DNA of 64,000 nucleotides from Deinococcus sp. JMULE3 (GCF_013337115.1 NZ_SGWE01000004.1:2983501-3047500), one strand, 5' to 3'; numbered from the stretch's first letter, positions 33,684 to 40,963 are shown. Notes: generated by a model not told the origin, from the letters alone. Numbers and translations are program-made.

Positions 33684-34124
33684 TCACGCGGCCCCCTGCC
33701 CTGACGTTCCCTCTTCGCCGGCTGTGCCTTCGAAGGCGGCGCGGGCTTCCTGCGCGGCGCGGGTCGCCTGGGCGTGCCCCTCGAGGGCTTCGACGACTTC
33801 CCGGTACAGGCGGACGGTGTGAAGGGCCAGGGTCGAAGTGCGGCCGTCCGGGGTCTGGAAGGTCACGGTGCTGCCGGGCAGGAACACGCGGCCCCGGTCT
33901 TCCGGCGCGGCGGGGCGGGGGGTGGTGACGGTGACCTGTGCGGCGTCCGGCACGCGGAAGAGGCGGGGAATGCTGCCGTGATCGTCCGTGCAGACGTACA
34001 GGGCGGGGCTTCCGGTGCCCTCGAAGATCAGGGCGCAGGCGCGCAGGGCCACGGCACCGGGGAACACGGCGCGGGGGGCGCGGGGCTTCGTGGGCCGGGC
34101 GGGGGCGGACTTCCGGCGGGTCAC
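33684..34124 (-). CDS. Element protein of unknown function, leftward operon
   Basis: 146 residues from GTG 34124, overlapping the previous stop by 4 nt. A basic N-terminus (RRKSAPARPTKPRAPR), a beta-rich middle with RVFLPGSTVTFQTPDGRTSTL, and a C-terminal helix. Last gene of the leftward operon that starts at 35724. No recognised domain. Confidence 0.55.
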   Translation of the reverse strand: MTRRKSAPARPTKPRAPRAVFPGAVALRACALIFEGTGSPALYVCTDDHGSIPRLFRVPDAAQVTVTTPRPAAPEDRGRVFLPGSTVTFQTPDGRTSTLALHTVRLYREVVEALEGHAQATRAAQEARAAFEGTAGEEGTSGQGAA

Positions 34125-34783
34125 GCGGTCACGCCTTCGCCGTTCAGGACCGCTTCGACGTGCGCCCACAGGTGCGCGGGGACGCGGTACCCGTGCGGGC
34201 CGTACAGGGGGCCGGTGGTGCGCTGGGCGTGCCCGGTGAAGATCAGGACGCGCACGCCGTCAGCCTGCAGGAAGGTCAGGGTGTCCACCGTGGGGAAGAT
34301 CGTGACGGCTTCGCCCCGGTCATCCACGAAGTAAGGCCGGTGGATGCCGTGTTCAGGCATCGCGGGGCGGCACTCTCGCAGGGCGGGCAGCGCGGCGGGG
34401 TCTACCGCGGTGCGGAGGGGCGGCGCGTCTTCGGGCAGGGCGGCGGGGGCGGGGTGCGCGCGGGCCAGGAAGCGCAGGGTGCGGGCGCGGTGCGCTTCGC
34501 CGTCTTCGTGTTCCATGTCCGCCCCGGTGGCGTGTTCAACCATCGCCAGGAGTTCCCGGAAGGGGACGCCCGCGCGGCCCCACTGTGAGGCCCACGCGCC
34601 CACGATCGGAGCGGTCAGGGCTTCGAGCTGAACGTGTGCTGCGTGCCGGGTCAGGTGTTCGGTGTGGCAGGGGACGCACAGGGCGGGGCCGGTGCCCTTC
34701 CCGGTGGGGGTGGCGGTGGGGAGGCCGTAGGCGCTGCCGCAGTCTTCGCAGACCTGCCACGCGGGGGACGCGGCGCGGGTCAT
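34121..34783 (-). CDS. Zinc-ribbon protein of unknown function
   Basis: 220 residues from ATG 34783, overlapping neighbours by 4 nt on both sides. Residues 12-41 hold CEDC...CVPC, a zinc ribbon. The middle is helical; residues ~145-215 are a beta-type domain (RPYFVDDRGEAVTIFP). Possible DNA-binding protein. Confidence 0.55.
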   Translation of the reverse strand: MTRAASPAWQVCEDCGSAYGLPTATPTGKGTGPALCVPCHTEHLTRHAAHVQLEALTAPIVGAWASQWGRAGVPFRELLAMVEHATGADMEHEDGEAHRARTLRFLARAHPAPAALPEDAPPLRTAVDPAALPALRECRPAMPEHGIHRPYFVDDRGEAVTIFPTVDTLTFLQADGVRVLIFTGHAQRTTGPLYGPHGYRVPAHLWAHVEAVLNGEGVTA

Positions 34784-34983
34784 GCGTGCCCGCCTTCGAG
34801 GGCCGCGCGGTGCCCGGCTTCAATGGCGTCGAGCTGGGCCAGTTCGCGGGTCAGGACGTCCCGGCGAAGGGTGATGTTTCGCAGGGCTTCGAGGCGTTCC
34901 GGGGCGGTCAGGGGGGCGGCGCTGCAGTCGGCTGTGAGCTGGGCGGGGGTGCGGGTGTCTTCGAGCGGGTGGGGGTGCGTCAT
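34780..34983 (-). CDS. Small helical protein (67 residues)
   Basis: ATG 34983, 4-nt overlaps on both sides. The C-terminal half is a coiled coil (RLEALRNITLRRDVLTRELAQ). The segment PERLEALRN recalls the RLE motif of the rightward genes. A longer in-frame reading upstream lacks protein-like sequence. Confidence 0.5.
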   Translation of the reverse strand: MTHPHPLEDTRTPAQLTADCSAAPLTAPERLEALRNITLRRDVLTRELAQLDAIEAGHRAALEGGHA

Positions 34984-35138
34984 GCGGTCACGTCCTGACG
35001 GGTGAAGCGGCGAAGGGCGAAGGCCAGGGCCAGGAAGCCGCACAGGATCGCCAGGGCGGCGAAGCGGTAAGCGTGCGGGCCGGGCGCGGCGGTCAGGATC
35101 AGACAGGCGAAGTACAGGGCGGCGCAGGTGCGGGCCAC
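34980..35138 (-). CDS. Small membrane protein (52 residues)
   Basis: GTG 35138 to TGA 34980, overlapping the next start. Two hydrophobic segments (about residues 5-18 and 24-42) and a basic RRFTRQ tail. Function unknown. The 35139-35298 gap upstream holds an open frame in phase with the previous gene's stop but no usable start codon. Confidence 0.5.
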   Translation of the reverse strand: MARTCAALYFACLILTAAPGPHAYRFAALAILCGFLALAFALRRFTRQDVTA

Positions 35139-35298
35139 AGGGTCACGTCCTTACTGGGTGCTGCAGTTCCTCGAAGCGGGGCGGGTGGGCGCGGCGTGCC
35201 GGTGGGGCCGGGGCGTCTTCCACTTCGCCGGGGATGGGATGCGCGGGCAGGGCTTCGAGGGCGCAGGGGTGGGGGCCGGGCGTGGCCCCCCGTGCGGG

Positions 35299-35724
35299 TC
35301 AGGCGGCGCGCACCTGGGGGAACGTGGCGCGCAGGAAGGCCCACACGGCGCGGGCGTCCCCTTCGGTCAGCGTTGCGAGGCTGAACACGGCGCGGTCAAG
35401 GGCCGCACCTGCGAAGCCGTAGTGTTCCCTGCTGGGCACCCCGGCGCGGGCCATGAGGCGGTGAAGACCGGCGGCGCGGGCCTTGCCGATCGTGGGCGCT
35501 TCGAGGGTCTGGGCGGTGACGGTCACGGTGTCCGCACCCTGCAGGATGCCCACGGCGCGGGCGAGGTCGCAGGCTTCGCCGTTCACCTGGGCTTCGATAC
35601 CGGCGGGCGTGCGGGTCAGGGTGACGGTGTGCGCGCGGGTCTGGACGACTGCGCCGTCCATGCGGTCAAGGGTGACCGTTTCCCAGGTGCGGGACAGGGC
35701 GCGGGGGGCGGTGGTATCGTTCAT
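35299..35724 (-). CDS. First gene of the leftward operon, unknown function
   Basis: 141 residues from ATG 35724, with AGGAG about 8 nt upstream; the in-frame GTG at 35733 would leave no room for it. Beta-rich first half (TWETVTLDRMDGAVVQ), helical second half. Directly behind a TTGACA-N17-TAGTAT promoter and operator array, so it should be the first product under repressor control. Confidence 0.55.
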   Translation of the reverse strand: MNDTTAPRALSRTWETVTLDRMDGAVVQTRAHTVTLTRTPAGIEAQVNGEACDLARAVGILQGADTVTVTAQTLEAPTIGKARAAGLHRLMARAGVPSREHYGFAGAALDRAVFSLATLTEGDARAVWAFLRATFPQVRAA

Positions 35725-35804
35725 TGCTTTCACTCCTAGAGGTGCTGGAAGTCAGGCGGGGACGCGTTTTCTTGGTCGGAAGGGCGTCCCTTTCTGCTGA
35801 TCTG

Positions 35805-35833
35805 ATACTAACATTTGTGGTTAGTGCTGTCAA
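35805..35833 (-). promoter_or_regulatory. Sigma-70 promoter of the leftward operon
   Basis: TTGACA (plus-strand TGTCAA 35828-35833), a 17-bp spacer, then TAGTAT (plus-strand 35805-35810). The best classical promoter seen in the window. The first two GTTAG half-sites overlap its -10 and spacer. Confidence 0.75.
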
Positions 35834-35860
35834 ACTTGGTTAGCTAACCTCATGTGTTAG
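35808..35860. promoter_or_regulatory. Operator array of GTTAG half-sites
   Basis: CTAAC 35808-35812, GTTAG 35820-35824, the palindrome GGTTAGCTAACC 35838-35849 and GTTAG 35856-35860: five half-sites in 53 bp between divergent genes. They cover both promoters. The adjacent XRE protein is the obvious candidate to bind. Confidence 0.7.
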
Positions 35861-35863
35861 GCT
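35858..35863 (+). promoter_or_regulatory. Leaderless -10 box of the XRE regulator
   Basis: TAGGCT, 6 nt before ATG 35870; a TTGGTT lies 16 bp upstream (35836-35841). It overlaps the last GTTAG half-site, suggesting autoregulation. Confidence 0.6.
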
Positions 35864-35869
35864 GTGGGC

Positions 35870-36109
35870 ATGAATGAAGAGATACGGGCAGCCGTGAATG
35901 CCCGCCTGAAAGAGAAGGGCCTGAGTCGCGCAGACCTTGCCCGCGCCGTGGATGCCCACCCAAACGCGATAACGCGCGCCCTGAATGACACCGGGGGGCG
36001 GGGTGGCTCGATTCCCCCCCTGTGGGCCGCGATTCTCGAGGCGCTAGACCTGCGCCTGACGGTGGAACCTGGGCAGGGGTCGAAGACCGGCGAAGAGGGG
36101 CAGGCGTGA
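35870..36109 (+). CDS. XRE-family repressor-like protein
   Basis: 79 residues from ATG 35870. A Cro/C1-type helix-turn-helix over residues 3-62: LKEKGLSRADLARAVDAHPN and ITRALNDTGGR, then helices around LWAAILEALDL. The small size resembles a Cro or immunity repressor without a dimerisation domain. It sits at the switch region and starts the rightward set of small membrane genes. Its 3' end is built from a CCGGCGAAG copy. Confidence 0.75.
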   Translation: MNEEIRAAVNARLKEKGLSRADLARAVDAHPNAITRALNDTGGRGGSIPPLWAAILEALDLRLTVEPGQGSKTGEEGQA

Positions 36110-36423
36110 AGGCGTACCGCGTGCTGAGCGGGGTCGGATTTGCTGCGGCCCTGGCTGTGGGGGCGTGGCAGGTTCCCGCACGATCGGGGGAACCTGGAAT
36201 CTCTGCCCTGATCTTCACCGGGGCGGCCCTGGGACTGTTTTTGGTGGGCGTCGCGCTGCCCCCCGTCAAGGCGTGGCGGCACGCGGCCCTGGCAGGCGTG
36301 GGCTTCCTGCTGCTGGCCCTGGGCAGCCCTGCCGCGTGGCTGCTGGGCGGCTTCGCAGGCATGGGGGCCGTGATGCTGTGGCAGGCGTACCAGATCAAGA
36401 CCGGCGAAGGGGGGAAGGCGTGA
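36106..36423 (+). CDS. Membrane protein, four segments
   Basis: 105 residues from GTG 36106, overlapping the repressor stop by 4 nt. Four hydrophobic segments (about 5-22, 34-52, 57-77 and 80-95). The last residues KTGEGGKA come from a CCGGCGAAG copy. No family recognised. Confidence 0.55.
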   Translation: MKAYRVLSGVGFAAALAVGAWQVPARSGEPGISALIFTGAALGLFLVGVALPPVKAWRHAALAGVGFLLLALGSPAAWLLGGFAGMGAVMLWQAYQIKTGEGGKA

Positions 36424-36593
36424 CCGGTAGGAAGTGGGGGGCGGTTGCGCTGTACGCCCTGGCGGCGGCTGTACTGCTGTGGTCGGCGCTGGAAATCCGA
36501 CAGGGCGGAACCGTGGCCCCCCTCTTCCTGATAGCCCCCATCCTGGGCATCGTGGCGGGGCGGCTGTGGAAGACCGGCGAAGGGGGAAAGTAG
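36420..36593 (+). CDS. Small membrane protein (57 residues)
   Basis: GTG 36420, 4-nt overlap. Two hydrophobic segments (about 7-23 and 31-47), ending KTGEGGK from another CCGGCGAAG copy. The end matches that of the previous gene, suggesting a shared 3' module. Confidence 0.5.
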   Translation: MTGRKWGAVALYALAAAVLLWSALEIRQGGTVAPLFLIAPILGIVAGRLWKTGEGGK

Positions 36594-36596
36594 GCC

Positions 36597-36737
36597 GTGC
36601 GCCGGACGCTGCGCGGGGGGAATGAGGTGCGGGCCGTGCTGGGGGACAGGTTCACCGGCCCGCCCTTGCCGTGGCCTGTGCGGGTGATCGTGCGGGCCGC
36701 GCTGCGCGTCCGGGCCTTCCTGCAGGGCAGGCCATGA
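36597..36737 (+). CDS. Small basic protein (46 residues)
   Basis: GTG 36597 to TGA 36737, overlapping the next ATG by 4 nt. Rich in Arg and Val with a short amphipathic helix (VIVRAALRVRAFLQG). Weak evidence apart from coupling. Confidence 0.4.
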   Translation: MRRTLRGGNEVRAVLGDRFTGPPLPWPVRVIVRAALRVRAFLQGRP

Positions 36738-36952
36738 GCGGCGCGCCCACGGTGCCCACCGGGTACAGCTCGAGTACAGACCTGATCGTGTCCTATGGCC
36801 CGGCCTTCCCGTGGGAGGTCTTCGCCCTGGCGTGCGCGCTGCTGTTCCTGGCGTTCCTCTTTCGCCGCGTTCCCTGGGCGCGCTGGGCGCTGACCGGCGC
36901 GGGCGTGCTGGCCCTGATCGGGGCGGGCGTCCTGTGGGCGGGCATGGCGTAG
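36734..36952 (+). CDS. Small membrane protein (72 residues)
   Basis: ATG 36734, 4-nt overlap. Two hydrophobic segments (about 27-43 and 50-70) separated by RRVPWARWA. Last gene of the rightward set before the integrase region. Confidence 0.5.
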   Translation: MSGAPTVPTGYSSSTDLIVSYGPAFPWEVFALACALLFLAFLFRRVPWARWALTGAGVLALIGAGVLWAGMA

Positions 36953-36961
36953 CACCTGGAA

Positions 36962-37015
36962 GACCGGCGAAGGGGAAGCGTGGGCGCTTGGCCTGGGCTT
37001 CCCCCTTCGCCGGTC
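36962..37015. terminator. Large hairpin made of two inverted CCGGCGAAG repeats
   Basis: 36962-36979 pairs with 36997-37015, an 18-bp stem with one bulged base and a 17-nt loop. Each arm is an extended repeat copy. It sits right after the small membrane genes and before the integrase, so it may end transcription there. Confidence 0.55.
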
Positions 37016-37084
37016 ATGTTCCTGCCGCCGGGAAGATGATCCCGTCACGGTCTAAGCCCGGCTGAGGGCGTCACGCGCCGGGGG

Positions 37085-37106
37085 TTTTACTCACCCCTGA
37101 GTAAAA
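37085..37106. promoter_or_regulatory. Palindrome TTTTACTCA-N4-TGAGTAAAA
   Basis: Perfect 9-bp arms around CCCC, about 85 bp upstream of the integrase -10 box. A+T-rich arms in a GC-rich setting suggest a protein-binding site, possibly controlling integrase. Confidence 0.5.
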
Positions 37107-37189
37107 GGGGCGCGGGTCGCTCGAGGGGCCAGGGCGCGGCCCGTGTTGTCTTCCGGGCGTGTTCGGGGGCCAGGGGGGTACGCCGGGCT

Positions 37190-37195
37190 TACCCT
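37190..37195 (+). promoter_or_regulatory. Leaderless -10 box of the integrase
   Basis: TACCCT, 7 nt before ATG 37203. It selects 37203 over the in-frame start at 37143. Confidence 0.55.
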
Positions 37196-37202
37196 GTGGG
37201 CC

Positions 37203-38562
37203 ATGACGGGGAAGCGGAAGGGCAAGGCCAGTGACCGGCAGGGGCAAGTCGAGCAACTGCCGTCCGGGCGGTGGCGGTGGCGGGTGCGGGTGACGTACCC
37301 GGACGGGACAACGGCGCGCCCGAGTGCCACGGTGAACACGAAGCGGGAAGGTCACGAAGCGATAGCCCGCACCCTGCAGGAAGCGGCGCAGGGGAAGCGG
37401 CCCGTGTCGCAAACGCTGACGGTGGGGGAGATGGTCACGGAGTTCATGCGCTGGAAGCGGGCCACGTGGGCAGACCGCACCGCCTGGAATAACGAGGCGC
37501 TGTACACCCGGCACGTCGCGCCGCACGTCGCGCACCTGAAAGCGGCGGGCGTCACCCCTGGGCGGCTGCGGGAGTACTTCGAGCTGCTGAGCGAAGAGGT
37601 GCCCGTGCCCGGCGAAGAGGGAAAGACGCGGCCCCGCCTGGGGTTCAGCGGTCAGCGGCAGATTCACGTCCTGATTCACGGGGCGTATGCGCGCGCTATC
37701 GCTGACGGGGCGCTGAGGGACAATCCGGCGCAGTACGCCCGGCCCCTGTCCCCCTCGAAGGGCGGGACGGTCACAGAGTCGAAGGTGAAGCACTTCACGC
37801 CGGAAGACCTGGCGCGCTTCGTGACCGTGGCCCTGGGGGACCGCTTCGCCGTGCCGCTGGCCTTCCTGGCGTACACCGGGCTTCGCATCGGGGAAGCGCT
37901 GGCCCTGACCTGGGGGGACCTGGGGACGGATGACACGGGCGCGCCTTACGTCAGCGTCTCGAAGACGCGCAGCGAGTTTGAAGGGAAGACGTACACCGGG
38001 GGACCGAAGACCGCGGCGGGCGTGCGGCGCGTGTACCTGTCCGGGGACGCGCTGGGGATCGTCGAAGACATGCGGGGCCGCGTGGCCCGTGAGATGCACG
38101 CCACGGGGTACCGGGGCCAGGGGTTGAAGGCTACAGCGCCCATGTTCCCGGCGGTGGATGGTCGCCCGTTGCGTCAGGACACGCTGCGCGCTGTGATGCG
38201 CCGGACGTGCGCGGCGGCGGGGGGTGCCGGTGCTGTCCCCGCACGCGCTGCGCCACAGCACGGGGACTTACCTCATCTCGAGGGGCGAAGACCCGGTGAG
38301 CGTGGCGGCTCTCTTGGGTCACGCGCAGGTGAGTACGACACTGAACATTTACGCGCACGCCCTGCCGGGGAAGCTGCGGGGCCTGGGGTATGGGCTGGCG
38401 GACCTGCAGGGGCCGCAGGTGCGGGCGGGGGACGCGGCGCAGGGCGGCGGGCCGGACGGGGCGGGGGATGGTGGGGACGTGCCCGGCGAAGGGAAGACGC
38501 GGGGGGCGGTGTCCCCGGTGCGCCGGGCGGTCAGGAAGGGCGGGCCGCGCCGGAAAGCTTAG
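37203..38562 (+). pseudogene. int: Tyrosine recombinase/integrase with a frameshift at a G6 run
   Basis: ATG 37203. An SAM-like N-terminal DNA-binding part (to ~170) and a catalytic part with the first Arg in TGLRIGE (R228). At the G6 run 38219-38224 the frame shifts by +1: the original frame stays open but loses all similarity, while the other continues with SPHALRHSTGTYL, LLGHAQVSTTLNIYAH (His, Arg, His and the Tyr nucleophile at 38350-38352) to TAG 38562. Removing one G gives a normal ~453-residue integrase. Mutation, sequencing error or programmed slip are all possible. A CCGGCGAAG copy inserts PGEEGK near residue 138. Confidence 0.85.
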
Positions 38563-38620
38563 GCCAGGGCGCGCGGGGCGGGGACTTCTTGGAACTGGCG
38601 ACACGAAAACGCCGGGGCGC

Positions 38621-38804
38621 GTCCCCACCCCGGCCGGGCCTGAGTCCCCAGTGTGGGGACGCAAAGTCCCAAAAGTGGGGACACGGAATAATGCCGTGCT
38701 GGACGGTGTTTTCGGGAACTGCGTCCCCACTCCCGTTTTTCGTGGGGACCGGGTTTTTCTTCGTGTGGGACGGCATAAAAGGCGCTGCGTCCCCAATGTC
38801 CCCA
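38621..38804. repeat. Cluster of eight TGGGGAC sites near attR
   Basis: Starts at 38621, 38644, 38723, 38789 and 38798 (as GTCCCCA) and at 38654, 38676 and 38743 (as TGGGGAC). The same heptamer forms iterons in the replication gene. They fill the gap between integrase and attR; no gene is supported in 38563-39016. Confidence 0.6.
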
Positions 38805-38938
38805 GATTTTTAGGGGGTATACAGGCCAGAGTTTTTTCTGACGTGTTTTTTCTGCGAAGTGGGGCCGCACCTGGGGGCCGGTGGGGGGATCGTCGAACCG
38901 GGGGGCAGTGGGCCAGGATGACCCCACCTGAAAACACT

Positions 38939-38958
38939 TGGGCCACGTTTGGGCCACG
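38939..38958 (+). repeat. Right subterminal repeat, probable integrase arm site
   Basis: Identical 20-bp copy of 24195-24214, in the same orientation, 58 bp inside attR. Confidence 0.6.
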
Positions 38959-39003
38959 CGGGGCACTCCGGGCCATGTCAGCGGGACAGGGCAAAAGAAG
39001 AAA

Positions 39004-39016
39004 CCCCGTCTAGGAC

Positions 39017-39024
<8 letters not shown>
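39004..39024 (-). terminator. Terminator of tRNA-Lys, supplied by the element
   Basis: CCCCGTC (39004-39010) pairs with GACGGGG (39014-39020). On the minus strand, after the tRNA, it is followed by TTTCTTCTTTT. It differs from the host version at attL. Confidence 0.65.
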
Positions 39025-39102
<78 letters not shown>

Positions 39103-39225
39103 AGGTGGTCTTGTCTCGCTGCGTGCCGTGTGGGCGCGTTCTCAGCGGGAGTGAGTATATGGGGCGCGTGCGGATGTGTCAACACCCGCCCCGGCGGATG
39201 CGCGGAAGCGGGTGCTGGTGGGTGT

Positions 39226-40566
39226 TCAGCGTTTGAGGCTGGGGGGGACGTTCGGCATGCGGGGTGGTTTCATGCCCTTGCCGCCGGGGCCGCTCATGCG
39301 CTGGAGCATCTTCATCATGTCCTTCATCTGCTCGTGCATCTTCAGGAGTTTGTTGATGTCCTGCACGCTGTGCCCGCTGCCGGCGGCGATGCGTTTGCGG
39401 CGGCGCCCGTCGATGATCTTGGGGTTGCGGCGTTCCTTGACGGTCATGGAGCTGATCATCGCGTCGATGCGCTGCAGCTGCGCCTCGTCGATGTTGAAGC
39501 CCTCGGGCAGCGCGCGGCTCATGCCGGGAATGAGTTTCAGCAGGTCACCCAGCGGGCCCATCTTGCGGATCTGCCGCAGTTGCAGCAGCAGGTCCTCCAG
39601 GTCGAAGTCGCCGGGTTTCTTGACTTCCATGGCCTTCAGGTCGGCCTGCTGCGCGCGTTCGATCAGGCCGAGCACGTCGCCCATGCCGAGGATGCGGCCG
39701 GCGACCCGGTCGGGGTAGAAGGGTTCCAGGCCCGCGATCTTCTCGCTGACGCCCGCGAAGTAGATGGGTTTGCCGGTCACGGTGCGTGCCGAGAGGGCCG
39801 CGCCGCCGCGCGCGTCGCCGTCCATCTTCGTGACGATCAGGCCCGTGACGTTCACGCGCTGGTCGAAGGTCTGCGCGACGTTCAGCGCTTCCTGGCCGGT
39901 CATGGCGTCCACGACGAGCAGGCTCTCGGTGGGCTGCATGGCGGTCTGCAGGTCGGCCAGCTGATCCATGAGTGCCTCGTCGATCTGGAGGCGGCCGGCG
40001 GTGTCCACGATCACGAGGTCACGGAAGTCGGTTTTCAGGTGCTCGTCCACGCGGCGTTTCGTCTCGGCGGGGCTCTCGCCGTCCGCGACTTTCAGAACGG
40101 GCACGCCCACCTGCTTGGCGAGGACTTCGAGCTGGTCGCGCGCGGCGGGGCGCTGCGTGTCGGCCGCGACCAGCAGGACGCGGCGGCCCTTGCTCTTGTA
40201 GTGCGCGGCGAGCTTGCCGGTGCTGGTGGTCTTCCCGGCCCCCTGGAGGCCGACCATGAACCACACGTTCCTCTCGGTTTTCAGTTCGGGTTGCGCGGCC
40301 TTGCCGCCCAGCGTCTCGATCAGTTCGTCGTGCACGAGTTTCACGACGGTCTGCCCGGCGTTCAGGCTGCCCTCCACGGACTGCCCCACGGCCTTCTCGC
40401 TCACGCGGGCCACGAAGTCCTTCGCCACGCCGAAGTTCACGTCGGCTTCCAGCAGCGCCATGCGGATCTCGCGCATGGCCGCCTTGACCTGCGCCTCGGT
40501 CAGCTGGCGCTCCTTGCCCACCCGGTCGAGGATGTCCTGCAACTTATTCCCAAGGGACTCAAACAT
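39226..40566 (-). CDS. ffh: Signal recognition particle protein Ffh
   Basis: 446 residues from ATG 40566. N domain (1-85), G domain with GLQGAGKTT (106-114), DTAGR (188-192) and TKMDG (246-250), and a Met-rich M domain (~300-446) with [11 protein letters not shown] and the RNA-binding [10 protein letters not shown]. It binds signal sequences with 4.5S RNA and FtsY at the membrane. Length is standard. The -10 box TAGCGT is 6 nt upstream. Confidence 0.96.
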   Translation of the reverse strand: MFESLGNKLQDILDRVGKERQLTEAQVKAAMREIRMALLEADVNFGVAKDFVARVSEKAVGQSVEGSLNAGQTVVKLVHDELIETLGGKAAQPELKTERNVWFMVGLQGAGKTTSTGKLAAHYKSKGRRVLLVAADTQRPAARDQLEVLAKQVGVPVLKVADGESPAETKRRVDEHLKTDFRDLVIVDTAGRLQIDEALMDQLADLQTAMQPTESLLVVDAMTGQEALNVAQTFDQRVNVTGLIVTKMDGDARGGAALSARTVTGKPIYFAGVSEKIAGLEPFYPDRVAGRILGMGDVLGLIERAQQADLKAMEVKKPGDFDLEDLLLQLRQIRKMGPLGDLLKLIPGMSRALPEGFNIDEAQLQRIDAMISSMTVKERRNPKIIDGRRRKRIAAGSGHSVQDINKLLKMHEQMKDMMKMLQRMSGPGGKGMKPPRMPNVPPSLKR

Positions 40567-40572
40567 GCTGCC

Positions 40573-40578
40573 ACGCTA
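40573..40578 (-). promoter_or_regulatory. Leaderless -10 box of ffh
   Basis: TAGCGT on the minus strand, 6 nt before ATG 40566. Confidence 0.55.
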
Positions 40579-40647
40579 CCACGCACGCCAGAGGGCGCCT
40601 GTGCCGTGCGTGAGGGGCCGTGCGTGGCGGCCGCGAGCGCCGACTGC

Positions 40648-40653
40648 TACGCT
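40648..40653 (+). promoter_or_regulatory. Leaderless -10 box of the MazG-like gene
   Basis: TACGCT, 7 nt before ATG 40661. Confidence 0.55.
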
Positions 40654-40660
40654 GCCCGGC

Positions 40661-40942
40661 ATGGGCAAACTCGTGCGTGACCGCATCCCGGAACTGTTCG
40701 GTGGCCAGACCCACCTGCTGAATGGGGAGGAGTACCGCGCCGCGCTGCGCGCCAAGCTGGAGGAGGAGGTCGCGGAGTACCTGGAGTCCGGCGAACCCGG
40801 GGAACTGGCCGACGTGCTGGAGGTGCTGCGCGCTCTGGCGGCCCTGCACGACCTGACCCCCGAGGACCTGGAGGCGCTGCGCCGCGCGAAGGCGGACGCG
40901 CGCGGTGGGTTCGCGGGCCGGGTGTGGTGGACGCCAACCTAA
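40661..40942 (+). CDS. MazG-superfamily-like phosphoribosyl-ATP pyrophosphohydrolase-type protein
   Basis: 93 residues from ATG 40661. It begins GKLVRDRIPEL and has LEEEVAEYLES followed by ELADVLEVLRAL, the paired acidic helices that bind Mg in all-alpha NTP pyrophosphatases. Proteins of this short type are often annotated as PRA-PH-like; the actual substrate is unknown. Its stop lies inside the operator of the thiolase operon. Confidence 0.75.
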   Translation: MGKLVRDRIPELFGGQTHLLNGEEYRAALRAKLEEEVAEYLESGEPGELADVLEVLRALAALHDLTPEDLEALRRAKADARGGFAGRVWWTPT

Positions 40943-40953
40943 CGCCCGTTAGG
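40938..40953. promoter_or_regulatory. Palindromic operator before the thiolase operon
   Basis: CCTAAC-GCCC-GTTAGG, perfect 6-bp arms, covering the -35 region of the thiolase promoter and the stop of the preceding gene. The form is typical of TetR-family operators of fatty-acid metabolism genes; the regulator is not in this window. Confidence 0.55.
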
Positions 40954-40963
40954 CAGGGCGCGC

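Larger units (their letters stand above)
24149..38491. repeat. Dispersed repeat family CCGGCGAAG, 25 copies
   Basis: Exact copies, plus orientation, start at 24446, 27831, 29668, 29817, 30721, 31653, 31698, 32353, 33074, 33567, 34861, 36087, 36401, 36574, 36964, 37609, 38483; minus orientation at 24149, 28783, 29079, 30243, 32154, 33713, 35223, 37005. Extended consensus is about CCGGCGAAGRGGGAARACG. Copies lie inside genes, at gene 3' ends and in intergenic DNA. I found one exact copy (about 63347) in the other 49 kb. Counts are by eye. Confidence 0.8.

Noticed and set aside
32981..33928. 315-codon plus-strand frame in the repeat-rich gap
   Set aside because: Gly/Arg-rich throughout, runs antisense into a supported gene and follows direct DNA repeats rather than protein-like sequence.
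35145..35298. Open frame continuing after the stop of the 35299-35724 gene
   Set aside because: It is in phase and protein-like in places, but has no ATG, GTG or TTG at a useful position; readthrough could not be shown.
37143..37202. Earlier in-frame start of the integrase
   Set aside because: It would place the TACCCT promoter box inside the coding region and add 20 unlikely residues; ATG 37203 fits the leaderless spacing.
24149..38491. CRISPR array as an explanation of the many short repeats
   Set aside because: Copies occur on both strands at irregular distances of tens to thousands of bases, inside genes, without spacers and without cas genes.
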